From: Pseudeuparius sepicola
Taxonomy: Eukaryota; Arthropoda; Insecta; Coleoptera; Anthribidae
NCBI GenBank assembly: GCA_963920635.1
Contig: OY987306.1
Location: 10,682,001 to 10,746,000 of the forward strand
Length of the DNA stretch: 64,000 nucleotides
Direction: 5' to 3'
The stretch's first letter is position 1. Every line of letters begins with the position of its first letter. The notes under the pieces were generated by a model. It had not been told where the DNA came from, made no database searches, and saw only the letters and a program-made list of their open reading frames with translations. The translations under genes were made by a program, and so were the position numbers. Below, one piece after another: positions 11,125 through 19,855 of the stretch.

Positions 11125-12010
11125 CCTGTTTTACATTGACAATTTCTTCATGAATTAATTAATGAAGTCACTTCAAGGACAAATTAATATAAAATATCGT
11201 GTATTACACTGGCAATTTCTTCATGAATTAATTCATGAATTTCTTCATGAAGTTACTTCACGAATTAGAGCATGTTCTATTTTCCGTCAAGTTTTGCGTG
11301 AACTTCAATAGTACTAACATTGAAAATTTGAACACAAGGAAGGTTATATTTTGATACTGGTTCTTGTTTGGGGCACTAGACGAGGAAGAGGAGAGTAAAA
11401 ACATAAAAAGTGTGTGAAATGTTACAATATGTTTTATTTATGTATTCCTCTGCCAAGGCAAAGCTCCCTCATTCACGAAATAATCACAAAACTCCTCTCG
11501 GGCAGAAACGCAAGCATGTGTTGGTGAGCATGTTCATTAAGAAAGTCCAAATTGAAATATACCTATATAGTCTTTATAAAGCTCTTCTAGGATGGAACTA
11601 GGACATTCGGGTCTCAAAAATTATGTAATGAGCAACATGCCAATGTTATGGTTTGCACTTTTTCCACATTCATATTAATTGTAGTCAAAAAACTCTAAAT
11701 CGTTTGACTAAAATGCCAAATGCATTTTCAACTACTCTTCTAGCCAGACTTAATATGTAGTTAAAGATGCTTTGGATGAAGATGGGTATGGTTAGAAAAT
11801 ATGTTCTGATAGGGGAAATGCAGCACAAAAAAAATATTTTGTCATTTATTCTCTTCTGTTGGTATTCGCTAGAATCTGACATAAGGTGACAAAAAAATTC
11901 ATCAATTTCTTCATCAGTGTAAAATAGAACTTGTCGTGAATTAATTCATGAATTTATTCATAAACTTATTCATGAATTAATTCATGAAGTAATTGTCAAT
12001 GTAAAACAGG
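11125..12010. mobile_element. PIF/Harbinger-derived element
   Basis: The ends are inverted: CCTGTTTTACATTGACAAT at 11125 and its complement ending at 12010. Subterminal TTCATGAATTAATTCATGAA motifs recur near both ends. On the minus strand 11685-11882 encodes a stretch with ARRVVENAFGIL and RFRVF, the conserved C-terminal motif of Harbinger (DDE_4) transposases. The family usually makes 3 bp TWA duplications; none is obvious here. It is non-autonomous. Confidence 0.75.
11685..11882 (-). pseudogene. Harbinger transposase remnant
   Basis: A short minus-strand frame ends with LSLARRVVENAFGILVKRF, which closely follows the ARRVVENAFGIL.NRFRVF signature of PIF/Harbinger nucleases. The preceding residues are degenerate and the catalytic DDE triad is not recoverable. 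It lies inside the inverted-repeat element at 11125-12010, which explains its presence. Confidence 0.7.
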
Positions 12011-13073
12011 TTTTTTTCATAGAAATAATATTGATAGGTATATAAACAGACCAAAATACTTATACTAAAAGACTGCGTTGTTATAGATAACAATTCCGCA
12101 ATGAGGATAAAGTGTTAAATGATTGGCCACGTTTTACGGGCGATGAACCGGCACCGTCGAAATGACATCTGCCAGTAAAATTTTCGAAAATGCCAATTAC
12201 CTATTTCTTATTTGCGTGCCTAGATACAACTAAATTCGAGTGAATAAAACCATAAAACTTCCTGATTTTCATGTGGTTACGTTTAATCACGTAAAATTGG
12301 TAGGTACAACACTCTCCAACAGCCCAAACTAAAACCCTGGAAGACTATGTGTCGGAGCAAAATCTCTTGATGGCCTTAACCCACTTTTCCTTTAAAATGG
12401 GGTCTTTACGGAGGAAAACGCGGACACTTTAGGACCGCCTTTGAAGTTTCCCATGCAGTTGGGAACGGAGCACGTCCACGGCATGATTTAAAGAAGTCAG
12501 AAACTATAGACACAACCTAAAACTTATAAACTAAAATTGAATTTTAATCACTTTATTCTGAACAACTGCTGTTTTACCACCTTATTATCTATAAAAACTT
12601 CACGTCCTATATTACTAAAAAGCCCAGTCCAACACAAAATAAACACAACAAAAGTTCTTTAAAACAGGAAAATTGCCAGACAAGTAAACGTAAACAACCA
12701 CAAAAAGCTACCTCCCTGTGAGACGTAGTGACGTTTCGCGTCGCTAGCTGGCAGGTCTTTATCATTGCGACGGTGCCGGATGAACGCGTCTGACGTTTGG
12801 TTTGTTTACATCTCGCCAAGGCCAACTGAGAAAAAAGAGTAGATACTACTGGGAATTCAAGCTAAGCGATACGCCACCTGGTGGCCAAATGTAGAACTAG
12901 TCTCAATGACATTAGTTTTTTCTTGTCCCATATGTTTACATTTGATGGCAGTGAATTTCACCATTTTTATCACATTGTTGATCTGTGTTACATTTTTGGT
13001 TATTGTTATTAAATTCAATATCTATGACAATGTGATAGGACGTTGGTTTTACAAGAAGACCAAGCTAAGGAAC
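12011..13073. other. Intergenic DNA with an inverted-repeat pair
   Basis: CCGGCACCGTCGAAATGA at about 12150 and its near complement around 12745-12780 form an inverted pair about 0.6 kb apart, possibly the subterminal parts of another MITE. No gene is recognised. Confidence 0.4.
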
Positions 13074-13196
13074 ATGGCTTCTAACAACTGTTATTGTGTG
13101 CCCCAGTGCAATTCTTGGGCCAAAAAGAATACTGAGAGAAAGTTAAGCTATATACGCGTTTCCCATGAAAAACGCAGGAAAAGTTGTTTATGTTGA
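13074..13196 (+). pseudogene. THAP-like zinc finger N-terminal fragment
   Basis: The 40-codon frame starts with an ATG and has CYCVPQCNSWAKKN near the N terminus. This matches the start of THAP domains (C-x2-4-C followed by N/K-rich sequence), found in P-element-type transposases and insect DNA-binding proteins. The remaining Cys and His ligands and the AVPTIF tail are not visible before the stop. It could be one exon of a larger gene, but no donor site was evident, so I treat it as a fragment. Confidence 0.3.
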
Positions 13197-13784
13197 GAGT
13201 TGAGACTAATAATGGGATAAGAGAGTTAACTTGGGCAGATTTTTTCTAAAAACACAAAACACAACAGCCACAAAACAAACAAGTAGTAGTATTCATTTTC
13301 AATGGACATGGCTCGGATATAATGCCTTTTTTTCTTAGAAGCCATGTACACCTGGTCAATAATAGTATTACAAAAGCCGAAATATGCTTGCATCACCCTC
13401 CAGCTCCTGCCTTGCATAAACAATGCATTTTTTGCTGAATTTTAGCAGTGCGAATCTTTTAAGTTACTAATTATCTGATGGAAATCTGACTGCAAAGAAC
13501 TTGTTTGCAGGCAAAAGGCCATAGTTTAATAAAAGTAGGTATCCCATTCGTTTATGCCATGCAAAATATTGTGCCCTGCAGCAAACACATTCTCCGTCTT
13601 TCTCCCCTTCAACGACTGATCTAGAGTTAATATTGTTAGGTAATATTGCCACAATCTACAAGGCTAAAGGTTATCCGAGCCATTTTTGTTCTAAAAATTC
13701 TCGTAGAAAAGAAGAATTACGAAAATTGAGGACACACCTGCCCTAGAAACAACCTATAGGTAACCACTGTTGGATTTATGAACC
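13197..13784. other. Intergenic DNA 5' of the gypsy LTR
   Basis: Minus-strand open frames at 13226-13423 and 13467-13652 overlap AT-rich sequence and show no domain that I recognise. I see no other structure here. Confidence 0.4.
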
Positions 13785-13990
13785 TGTAGTGCCTTCTTAT
13801 AATTATCATTATCATTATCCATATCGTTATTTTATTTATTAGTTTAAACATAAATATAGCTATTCAGCAGTTTAGAATGTAGGACACTAAAGTAGGTAAC
13901 TATAACAATTATTGTATATGTGGAGACGAATTGAAGCATTCATAGAATACAGATGTGACATCGACAACCAACCTGTTTGATTCCACAACA
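13785..13990 (+). repeat. Gypsy 5' LTR
   Basis: The segment starts TGTAGTGCC. Its first 137 bp (13785-13921) are repeated at 38299-38435. I place its end at 13990 because the sequence there is CACAACA followed by TGGCGACCCTGCC, which looks like an LTR terminus CA plus a tRNA primer-binding site beginning TGG. The last about 70 bp have no counterpart at the 3' LTR, which is truncated. Confidence 0.65.
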
Positions 13991-14003
13991 TGGCGACCCT
14001 GCC
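13991..14003 (+). promoter_or_regulatory. Gypsy primer-binding site
   Basis: TGGCGACCCTGCC follows directly after the presumed LTR terminus. PBS sequences begin with TGG, complementary to the CCA end of a tRNA. TGGCGACC-type sites occur in several insect gypsy elements. The tRNA is not identified here. Confidence 0.55.
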
Positions 14004-14055
14004 TTTTCAACTGTACTAGCAAGAATCCAAAAAATTGAGAAGACAACGACATGAA

Positions 14056-14491
14056 ATGGGAAAAAATCAATCAAAAGAAGAAACTGAAGTATGGAGCAAG
14101 TCTAAAAGAAGAACAAGAGAGAGAGCAGTCAACAACTGGCCGTCCCAAAACCGGGAACCAGCAACGCGGGAACGGTCTCTAGTGTGGCGCAAGGCCGCTA
14201 GTCCGCAACGTGGGAGCTACTTTGCATGGCCACAACTGAATTCCGGCACCTCCTAGAGGAAATCAGAGTTTTTCACCGCAATTTAAGCAAGGACCCAGTT
14301 TCCAGGCGAGGAGCAGCAGCTACGCAAAGAAGACAAAACAAGGTAGATTCATTCAAAGACGAGTTAATAAAAATTAAAAGTAGATTTAACTTAGTTAAAG
14401 TTGAGGAAAAGGATATTGTAGAAGCTAAGGGTTATATTGAATCTATAAACAAGTATTTTAATATCTTAGATAAGCTTTTGCAAGAAAGAAT
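14056..14491 (+). pseudogene. Gypsy gag, 5' part
   Basis: The first frame begins MGKNQSKEE, with a glycine at position 2 and a serine/lysine context like an N-myristoylation signal, and runs to 14256. A second frame (14226 onward) continues with a basic and helical Gag-like region up to the Polinton insertion point at 14491. A frameshift between them around 14226-14256 indicates damage, unless the upstream frame is only a leader peptide. Removing the Polinton and one AAGAAT copy brings the second frame into register with gag sequence at 34086. Confidence 0.55.
14486..14491 (+). repeat. Polinton target-site duplication, left
   Basis: AAGAAT directly precedes the left inverted repeat and is repeated exactly at 34080-34085. 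Polintons make 6 bp duplications. Confidence 0.95.
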
Positions 14492-14564
14492 AGTAGTGAG
14501 TCAAAGCGGGTACGAGTCCAAAATGGCCGCCAAGGTCGTCGTTGTTGCGAAGTCGCGATGGGGT

Positions 14565-14805
14565 GTTCAAGGTCAAGGGGCGTGGCTAGAATAGCTTCAA
14601 GGTTAATTTCCGAGAACCGCTTCAAGGTTAATTTCTGGGAATTGATGTACAAGGTCAAGGGGCGTGGTTTCCTAGAATAGCTTCAAGGTTAATTTCCGAG
14701 AATCGCTTCAAGGTTAATTTCTGGGAATTGAAGGGGGGCGTGTTTAGAATAGCTTCAAGGTTTCCGCGCTTCAAGGTTGAATCGCTTCAAGGAGGCTTAG
14801 AGGTC
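14565..14805 (+). promoter_or_regulatory. Array of TCAAGGT half-sites in the left TIR
   Basis: At least seven CTTCAAGGT copies, several followed by TAATTTC, are interspersed with ACAAGGTCA and TTCAAGGTCA and with GGGGCGTGG boxes. TCAAGGTCA is the extended half-site bound by monomeric nuclear receptors of the FTZ-F1/SF-1 and ERR types; that is established for the motif, and its use here is inference. The same array is inverted at about 33766-34006. Confidence 0.5.
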
Positions 14806-14868
14806 AAAGCTAGAGTGGCTTCTGGGAATTTGGGTGGGAAGGCATTTCCATTAGCCCCACCCCTCTAG

Positions 14869-14907
14869 CTTTGATAAAAGACAGAGTTTGCTGTTTGGAG
14901 TTCAGTA
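14869..14907 (+). promoter_or_regulatory. Promoter of the TIR gene
   Basis: A TATA-like TTGATAAAAGA at about 14868-14878 is followed about 30 bp later by TTCAGTAG (14901-14908), matching the arthropod initiator TCAGT. The ATG of the TIR gene follows at 14915. Confidence 0.6.
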
Positions 14908-14914
14908 GCCGAAG

Positions 14915-15235
14915 ATGGTTTGCAGCAAAATGGATTTGGAAACCATCAACAAAGTTGGTTGCTTGTCTCAGAAACCGACGGTAAAGTTAGTGGAATTGGA
15001 TGAAGGCGTGCCGATGAAAATTCTCTCGGGCAAGGTGGTGCAAACGACGTTCGGGGAGACCATTTTGCTGGAGTTGGAGGAGAGTGTCGTTTTCCTGCCG
15101 AACAGAGTGACACAGGCGTTCAAACCGTGCCTCGAACATTTTTCCAGTGAAAAATACGCGTTGGTTTACAAAGGACAACTGGATATGGGAAAAAACAAGG
15201 CCAATCAGTTTGAAATATGGTCATTGGGGGAATAG
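14915..15235 (+). CDS. TIR-encoded OB-like small protein, left copy
   Basis: This 106-residue protein is encoded entirely within the left inverted repeat, so the element carries two copies; the other is at 33336-33656. The core reads as alternating strands, with GETILLELEES, VVFLPNRVTQAF and QFEIWSL. It resembles small uncharacterised proteins commonly associated with insect Mavericks, and its shape suggests an OB-like fold, possibly nucleic-acid binding; this is inference. The two copies differ at only two residues. A promoter with TATA and TCAGT precedes it, and AATAAA lies about 70 bp after the stop. A divergent relative is encoded at 25956-26267. Confidence 0.8.
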   Translation: MVCSKMDLETINKVGCLSQKPTVKLVELDEGVPMKILSGKVVQTTFGETILLELEESVVFLPNRVTQAFKPCLEHFSSEKYALVYKGQLDMGKNKANQFEIWSLGE

Positions 15236-15393
15236 AAAATTAACATGGAATTCTTCAAATAGTAATTTGTGTTATAATCTTGTATTAGTCATAAAACGTA
15301 CTTAATAAAGGAATATAAAAGCGTCATGCCTGTGTTTGAAAATATCTCATTATTTTTAATAAAGGTTTAAACATCAGCCAGTCTTTTATTATG

Positions 15394-16623
15394 CGAGTAA
15401 CATAGCATTGAAACGAATCATATAAATTTCAATCTTTATTTGCTATGAATTAAATAAATGAAACTGTAGCGTATACATATCCCAGCACTTAACGATGTTT
15501 ACTCCATCGCCCGACCGTAACAAACGGAAGTTGTGGCGCTTGCATCTTACACAGTCGGGAGCTACGCTGGGCGAGGCTCCTGCTAAGCGCCGCGGTGTCT
15601 GGCTACGGGCGGCGTCGGACAGCCAGCGCGGGCGTGGCAGCTCAGCGGCGGCGGCGGCGGCTTTCGGAAAAGGTCCAAGCGTAGCGCAATGCTTGGAAAA
15701 GGGGCTTGCAAATCGGCGGTCGGGGCCTGGGTCCAAGCCCCCTGCCAAATGCCGCGGCAGCAAAACCCCCTGCCATTTTGACAAGGGGCCGGATCCCCCC
15801 CATACCCAAAGGAATTACGAGGTCCGACGTAAGCGGTTCTACCTCTGGGTAGGGGCGGACCCTATCCTTACGTCGTAATTCAATACCTCAAACTTTCTGT
15901 GCCACCTCAATTTACCGAAAACTAATGGTACTTGTACGGTCAGTATATACAAACGCATATTTGTTTGCGACGGGTGGGTACAGGCAGATCCAAGAAACAC
16001 CAAGTACCTTAAAGTAAACTTATGCTAAAGTAACATTAACCTAAAGTAAACTTAAACTAATTAAACCTAATGGTGTTTACAAACTCTCGTCACTGCCCCA
16101 CACAGTTCAAGGCATTGCAGCGAGGAACGCGCAGTGACAATGTTAAAAAACATCTGATCCCGAACTTTTTTTTAAAAAAAGTCCTCGGTCACCTTTCCCA
16201 GCCACTGCCATAGCTGAGTTTCAAATCTGGGAATACGAACTACCTTCACGTCGCATTTCTACCAGACCACCTCGCCAGAAATAAACAAAATTTAGTCAAA
16301 TATCTGATACAAGCGAAGTCCATTAAAAATTAGAATTCACATGTCTAATATCCCGATGCGGTCAACATAATTTGAACTCTAGTTCGTTAAGAGAACCTCT
16401 TCGCTATTTATGTGAGAATCTATGTACCCCGCCGCAGTCGCCATAATTTGAATTTGGTAGATATAAATGGATATCTCCTTTAAGGAACAAAATGAGACAA
16501 GTTAAAAGCAGTTTTATTTTTAAAAAGTATTAACTACAAATGTATATAATAACGAAATTGTCATTTTATAATCGTCCACTTTGGTAGATGGCCAATGACC
16601 AGAGTCTGGTCCACACTCCCATC
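15394..16623. other. Polinton left-arm spacer with a GC-rich island
   Basis: No convincing gene is seen. The island at 15495-15880 is GC- and CpG-rich, unlike the rest of the element. It includes a (GGC)n run near 15649-15660 and a local inverted repeat (GAATTACGA near 15810, CGTCGTAATTC near 15873). Overlapping open frames on both strands (15495-15878 plus, 15443-15784 minus) are low-complexity and are not called. Sequence from 15880 to 16620 is AT-rich with no recognised feature. Confidence 0.45.
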
Positions 16624-17232
16624 CTAGAATGGCTTCTGAATTCTCTTCATATTTTTTTTTATATTCTTTTGTAGCCATTTCAAAATATGCATATGACGCT
16701 CATTATGTATAGGTTCAAATTTATAGGTTAATTTCATATCATTTAGTGCCTTTGTAAAATCCCTCAAATTTTCATATCTTGCAAGATAAGCGGCGGCACA
16801 TATAAAATCATCAATACATATTAATAAATCTCTATAATTTGTTAAGTTTTTGATAGGATACGACTGTTCTAAAAGGTATTCTTCACTTAATATGTTAAGA
16901 ATATACATCTTATATTGGAGCCCAGAGTCCAAACCATGTTTCTTCAGAAGTCCATCAAGCGTAAAATAATTTATTTGTTCAATGTTTTCTGCGTCACATA
17001 TATTAATGATTTGTATCACGTAATTATCAATATGCTGTTTTTTTTTCAACATTAAACGATAGGTACAAATTTCATGGAGTTCTTGCTTGGCAACTTTTTC
17101 AAACCACTCGTTTGGGATAATAAAATCTTGTTTTTGTAGTATATAAGTCAATGAATCACCATGGCAATGCTGAAATAACACTCTGTGTGAGGCAAGATAC
17201 GCCTTAAAGTCGATATTTACAAAGGCACTCAT
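16624..17232 (-). CDS. Polinton hypothetical protein, 202 aa
   Basis: I recognise no domain. The protein appears mostly helical, rich in Leu, Ile, Asn and Lys, with a basic C terminus (KKNMKRIQKPF). The frame stays open up to 17352, but I place the start at 17230-17232 (MSAFVN). A TATATAAAGAG motif near 17295-17305 (minus strand) and a second TATAAAC at about 17278 would put the transcription start between the longer ORF start and this ATG, as in the other genes of this element. It diverges from the packaging ATPase gene with a shared upstream region of 0.7 kb. Confidence 0.6.
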   Translation of the reverse strand: MSAFVNIDFKAYLASHRVLFQHCHGDSLTYILQKQDFIIPNEWFEKVAKQELHEICTYRLMLKKKQHIDNYVIQIINICDAENIEQINYFTLDGLLKKHGLDSGLQYKMYILNILSEEYLLEQSYPIKNLTNYRDLLICIDDFICAAAYLARYENLRDFTKALNDMKLTYKFEPIHNERHMHILKWLQKNIKKNMKRIQKPF

Positions 17233-17352
17233 ATTTACGAATATGTCGATGTGGTTCAGTGTTTGCTCTGCTATGTTTATAAACCATCCGCTCTTTATAT
17301 ACCAAGGCGCAACCGCTAGAAAATTTAATTTTGCAACGAAGAAAAAATTCAT

Positions 17353-17936
17353 GTCCTTGAAACCTACAATCTAGAAAAAAATGTTTCTAATGAAATATAT
17401 TCCGAGAAAGAAGCTAAATGCTTTTATCAAATAAAAACAGCAGGGTGTCATTGAAAAAACCAACTTAATTGTCATATGACCTTGAAAACGTCATCTGTAA
17501 ATTTTCTTTTATAAACATTTGATTAGCCCCTTTGATATGCTACGACTTTTATTTGAAACATTTTTTGTAGATTCCTTAGTTTATAAGATATTCAACTTTC
17601 AAGCGCATTACGTAATTATGAGACCAGTTGACTATCACCCAACTCGACCCGACTTTAAAATTGCTTGTGACGCGGGCGAAGGCGAAAGCCGACGCGGGGA
17701 GATTATAATCCCGGGTGAAGCCGGGCAATTGTCGATTCTTAGATTCAAGTAGCGCTCGGTATTTTTTTCTTTTATTATGTTCAGGAGAGGTCACTGTGTT
17801 GTAGATTATCACACGTTAGGAAAAGGATCACACTAAAAAGGCCGGCAATTTTTAAATGATTTTGAATTTTTTTACAAGATAACTTTGAAAGTATAAATAG
17901 ACATCAAATGTCTTATTAATTTTAAAAGAGTCCAAA
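17353..17936. promoter_or_regulatory. Divergent promoter region before the ATPase
   Basis: TATAAATAG at 17892-17900 lies 37 bp upstream of the ATPase ATG and is the likely TATA box. A GC-rich patch at 17640-17735 with CCCGGG and GCCGGG repeats is unlike its surroundings and may be a small palindromic insertion. No gene is called here. Confidence 0.5.
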
Positions 17937-18626
17937 ATGCAAATAAGGCAACAACAAAGCTCTCTCCCTATTGAAAACTTAGACGTTGCAGATACAGGGA
18001 TCAGACAGACATCTAAGCATGGTAAACTGTTTCCAGAGTCCGTTAGAGCTGCGTTCATAGGACCTAGCAACTGTGGTAAAACAAATGCCCTTTTAAGTAT
18101 AATATTTAACAAAAATGGTCTGAAGTTTGAGAATATCTACGTTTATAGTAAAAGCTTATATCAGCCAAAATATCAGTTACTACAAGATGTCTTAAAAAAA
18201 GTTCCTAAAATCGGATATTTTCCATTTAAAGCTAATGATGATGTCATTCCACCATCCGAGGCCTTGGAAAATTCAGTTTTTATTTTCGATGATGTGAGTT
18301 GTGATCGGCAAGATAAGATACGTGAGTTTTATTCGATGGGACGGCACAAAGGCGTTGATGTCATATATCTTTGTCAGACTTACTCGAAAATACCTAAACA
18401 GCTGGTCCGCGATAACTGTAATGTTATTGTACTATTTCGACAGGATGATATGAACTTACGTCATGTTTTTGATGAGCATGTGTCTCCGGATTTAACTTAT
18501 GATCAATTTAAAGTTATGTGTAGCGAGTGCTGGAATAATGCTTACGGTACTTTAGTAATTGTAAAAGATTTTGAGTTAAAAAATGGGCGTTACAGAAATG
18601 GATTTGATAAGTATATAAAGCTGTAA
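17937..18626 (+). CDS. ATP: FtsK/A32-like DNA-packaging ATPase
   Basis: This 229-residue protein is the Polinton packaging ATPase, of the HerA/FtsK superfamily A32-like branch. Such ATPases are predicted to pump the genome into preformed capsids. Walker A is GPSNCGKT (residues 42-49). Walker B is VFIFDDV (about 114-120), followed by a conserved LCQTYSKIP segment near 150 that carries the sensor glutamine. The length fits the family. The ATG is preceded by TATAAATAG. The gene is intact and is followed after 27 bp by the next plus-strand ORF. Its own 3' end contains a TATATAAAG that probably drives that neighbour. Confidence 0.93.
   Translation: MQIRQQQSSLPIENLDVADTGIRQTSKHGKLFPESVRAAFIGPSNCGKTNALLSIIFNKNGLKFENIYVYSKSLYQPKYQLLQDVLKKVPKIGYFPFKANDDVIPPSEALENSVFIFDDVSCDRQDKIREFYSMGRHKGVDVIYLCQTYSKIPKQLVRDNCNVIVLFRQDDMNLRHVFDEHVSPDLTYDQFKVMCSECWNNAYGTLVIVKDFELKNGRYRNGFDKYIKL
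18612..18620 (+). promoter_or_regulatory. TATA box inside the ATPase 3' end
   Basis: TATATAAAG ends six bases before the end of the ATPase ORF, about 34 bp upstream of the next ATG at 18654. It shows how compactly promoters overlap coding ends in this element. Confidence 0.5.
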
Positions 18627-18653
18627 CTCAGCTGGATTAACTAATTTTGAATC

Positions 18654-19508
18654 ATGCCATCAACAACGCAAGATCAATTATTTAAAATGCAGCGTGCGAA
18701 GAAAGTCAGTGAGCTCGCTCGCGCTGTTAGAAAAAAGTATGTGGCACTCAAATTAGGTAAAATTGAAGAAGACGAATCGATTAAAAAAATGTTCACACCA
18801 GTTACGCAATCTCTGAGCAAAATCAAACTACCTAACTTCACAAAAATGAAATATAAAAAAGAAGAACCGGAAAGCCCACAGTTAAAAAAGGAGGCTGATT
18901 TTTTCGATTCCGATGTACAAAATAGTGAACCTGAAGATGTTTCCTATCCTAATATAGCAAAACAATATATACAAGACTACCATGATAATTCAAAGAAAAT
19001 TGATAAAGTATATGGCCCCGTTTATGACGCATCTCAATCAAAATTTTTGCTAGCCGGTAAAAATATTGATTTTGATAGTAGTGGAGATATAATTGTTAAG
19101 GGAAAGAATTTTGAGGGAACATCAGGACTATACGATTTGATTTTTTATACTGATCCAAAATACACAGACGAAGACTTTGCAAAATATATCGATATTTTAA
19201 AATTAACTGGGGCACATCTTGATACCAGAGGCAAATTAAAAAGCTCAAAACTATCAAAATATTTTAAAATTATTAGGCCTATTTTTAAACCAGGAAAATC
19301 TCCAGCTAAACCAAAAACACGTTCGGGTACTGGTATGCATTTAATTTACAATAAAAAACCAATCGAGTATATTTATTGGGATGATGTGAATGAATTAGTG
19401 GATAGATTAATGCTTCTTATTGCTTCTAAAAATGCTGGAAACACCTCTCACGATAATGAAATAACTGCTATAGAGACAGAATTAAAAGAGGCTCACATCA
19501 TTTCTTAA
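18654..19508 (+). CDS. Maverick-specific protein, DUF8207-like
   Basis: This 284-residue protein has a basic and charged N-terminal half (KK- and EE-rich). Its C-terminal half has GTSGLYDLIFY, YTDEDFAKYI and YIYWDDVNELVDRL followed by ASKNAGNTSHDNEI. This C-terminal block is, from memory, the DUF8207-type region common in arthropod Maverick proteins (WDDPNELVDRL...LASQ.AGNT.HNNEI). The function is unknown; a virion or assembly role is only a guess from its position between the ATPase and a fibre-like gene. The frame is intact. It probably uses the TATATAAAG at 18612. Its stop is immediately followed by the TATA box of the next gene. Confidence 0.8.
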   Translation: MPSTTQDQLFKMQRAKKVSELARAVRKKYVALKLGKIEEDESIKKMFTPVTQSLSKIKLPNFTKMKYKKEEPESPQLKKEADFFDSDVQNSEPEDVSYPNIAKQYIQDYHDNSKKIDKVYGPVYDASQSKFLLAGKNIDFDSSGDIIVKGKNFEGTSGLYDLIFYTDPKYTDEDFAKYIDILKLTGAHLDTRGKLKSSKLSKYFKIIRPIFKPGKSPAKPKTRSGTGMHLIYNKKPIEYIYWDDVNELVDRLMLLIASKNAGNTSHDNEITAIETELKEAHIIS

Positions 19509-19516
19509 TATAAATA
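19509..19516 (+). promoter_or_regulatory. TATA box of the fibre-like gene
   Basis: TATAAATA begins directly after the TAA stop at 19506-19508 and lies 41 bp upstream of the ATG at 19550. CACCAGTCAC at about 19538 is a possible initiator. Confidence 0.6.
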
Positions 19517-19549
19517 CAAGCGCATTACAAGGTTATCACCAGTCACAAA

Positions 19550-19855
19550 ATGAGTATTAATAAGTTTGGTCAGTATTCAAGAATTTATTCACGGCCAAGT
19601 GTTCACACAGGCGGTTTAACTTTTACTCCTGAAGGTCATATAGATGCGAGAAATTTAAAAATCAGCAATCTTAAGGCTCCGAAAGTATTAGGTGATGCAA
19701 CTAACAAAAAATACGTCGATGATTCACTTTCTGAAATAAAAAAAGCCTTACAGTCACATATTGAAATTCAGGAAAAACAACTGCGTGAAATTTTGTATAG
19801 AATAAGGGTTTTGGAATATCAAAAACATAATGAAAGCAACGAAAACAAAGCATAG
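19550..19855 (+). CDS. Fibre-like small protein with coiled-coil tail
   Basis: This 101-residue protein has a central segment NLKAPKVLGDATNKKYVDDSL. It resembles the N-L-P-x-D-A-x-N-K-x-Y-V-D motif at the trimerisation boundary of phage and viral fibre proteins. After it comes a heptad-like helical tail (about residues 56-95). A trimeric fibre or spike base is therefore plausible; it is inferred from the motif and unproven for Polintons. The ORF overlaps the integrase start: the integrase ATG at 19830 lies inside its last nine codons in another frame. It has its own TATA box right after the upstream stop. Confidence 0.65.
   Translation: MSINKFGQYSRIYSRPSVHTGGLTFTPEGHIDARNLKISNLKAPKVLGDATNKKYVDDSLSEIKKALQSHIEIQEKQLREILYRIRVLEYQKHNESNENKA

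Larger units (their letters stand above)
14492..15393 (+). repeat. Polinton left terminal inverted repeat
   Basis: The 902 bp sequence matches the complement of 33178-34079 with the same length and only scattered substitutions. It contains an array of CTTCAAGGT units (about 14565-14800), a promoter and a complete 106-codon gene. Weaker inverted similarity continues past 15393 (AATCTTTATTTGCT near 15430 and its complement near 33120), suggesting that an older, longer repeat has eroded. Confidence 0.95.

Noticed and set aside
14458..14658. Minus-strand ORF over the left Polinton border
   Set aside because: It is a shadow formed by TIR repeat sequence and runs across the insertion point. The mirror frame at the other TIR ends differently.
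15443..15878. Overlapping ORFs on both strands in the GC-rich island
   Set aside because: Low-complexity Ala/Arg/Pro sequence in a GC-rich block, with no promoter or motif. Open frames are expected by chance at high GC.
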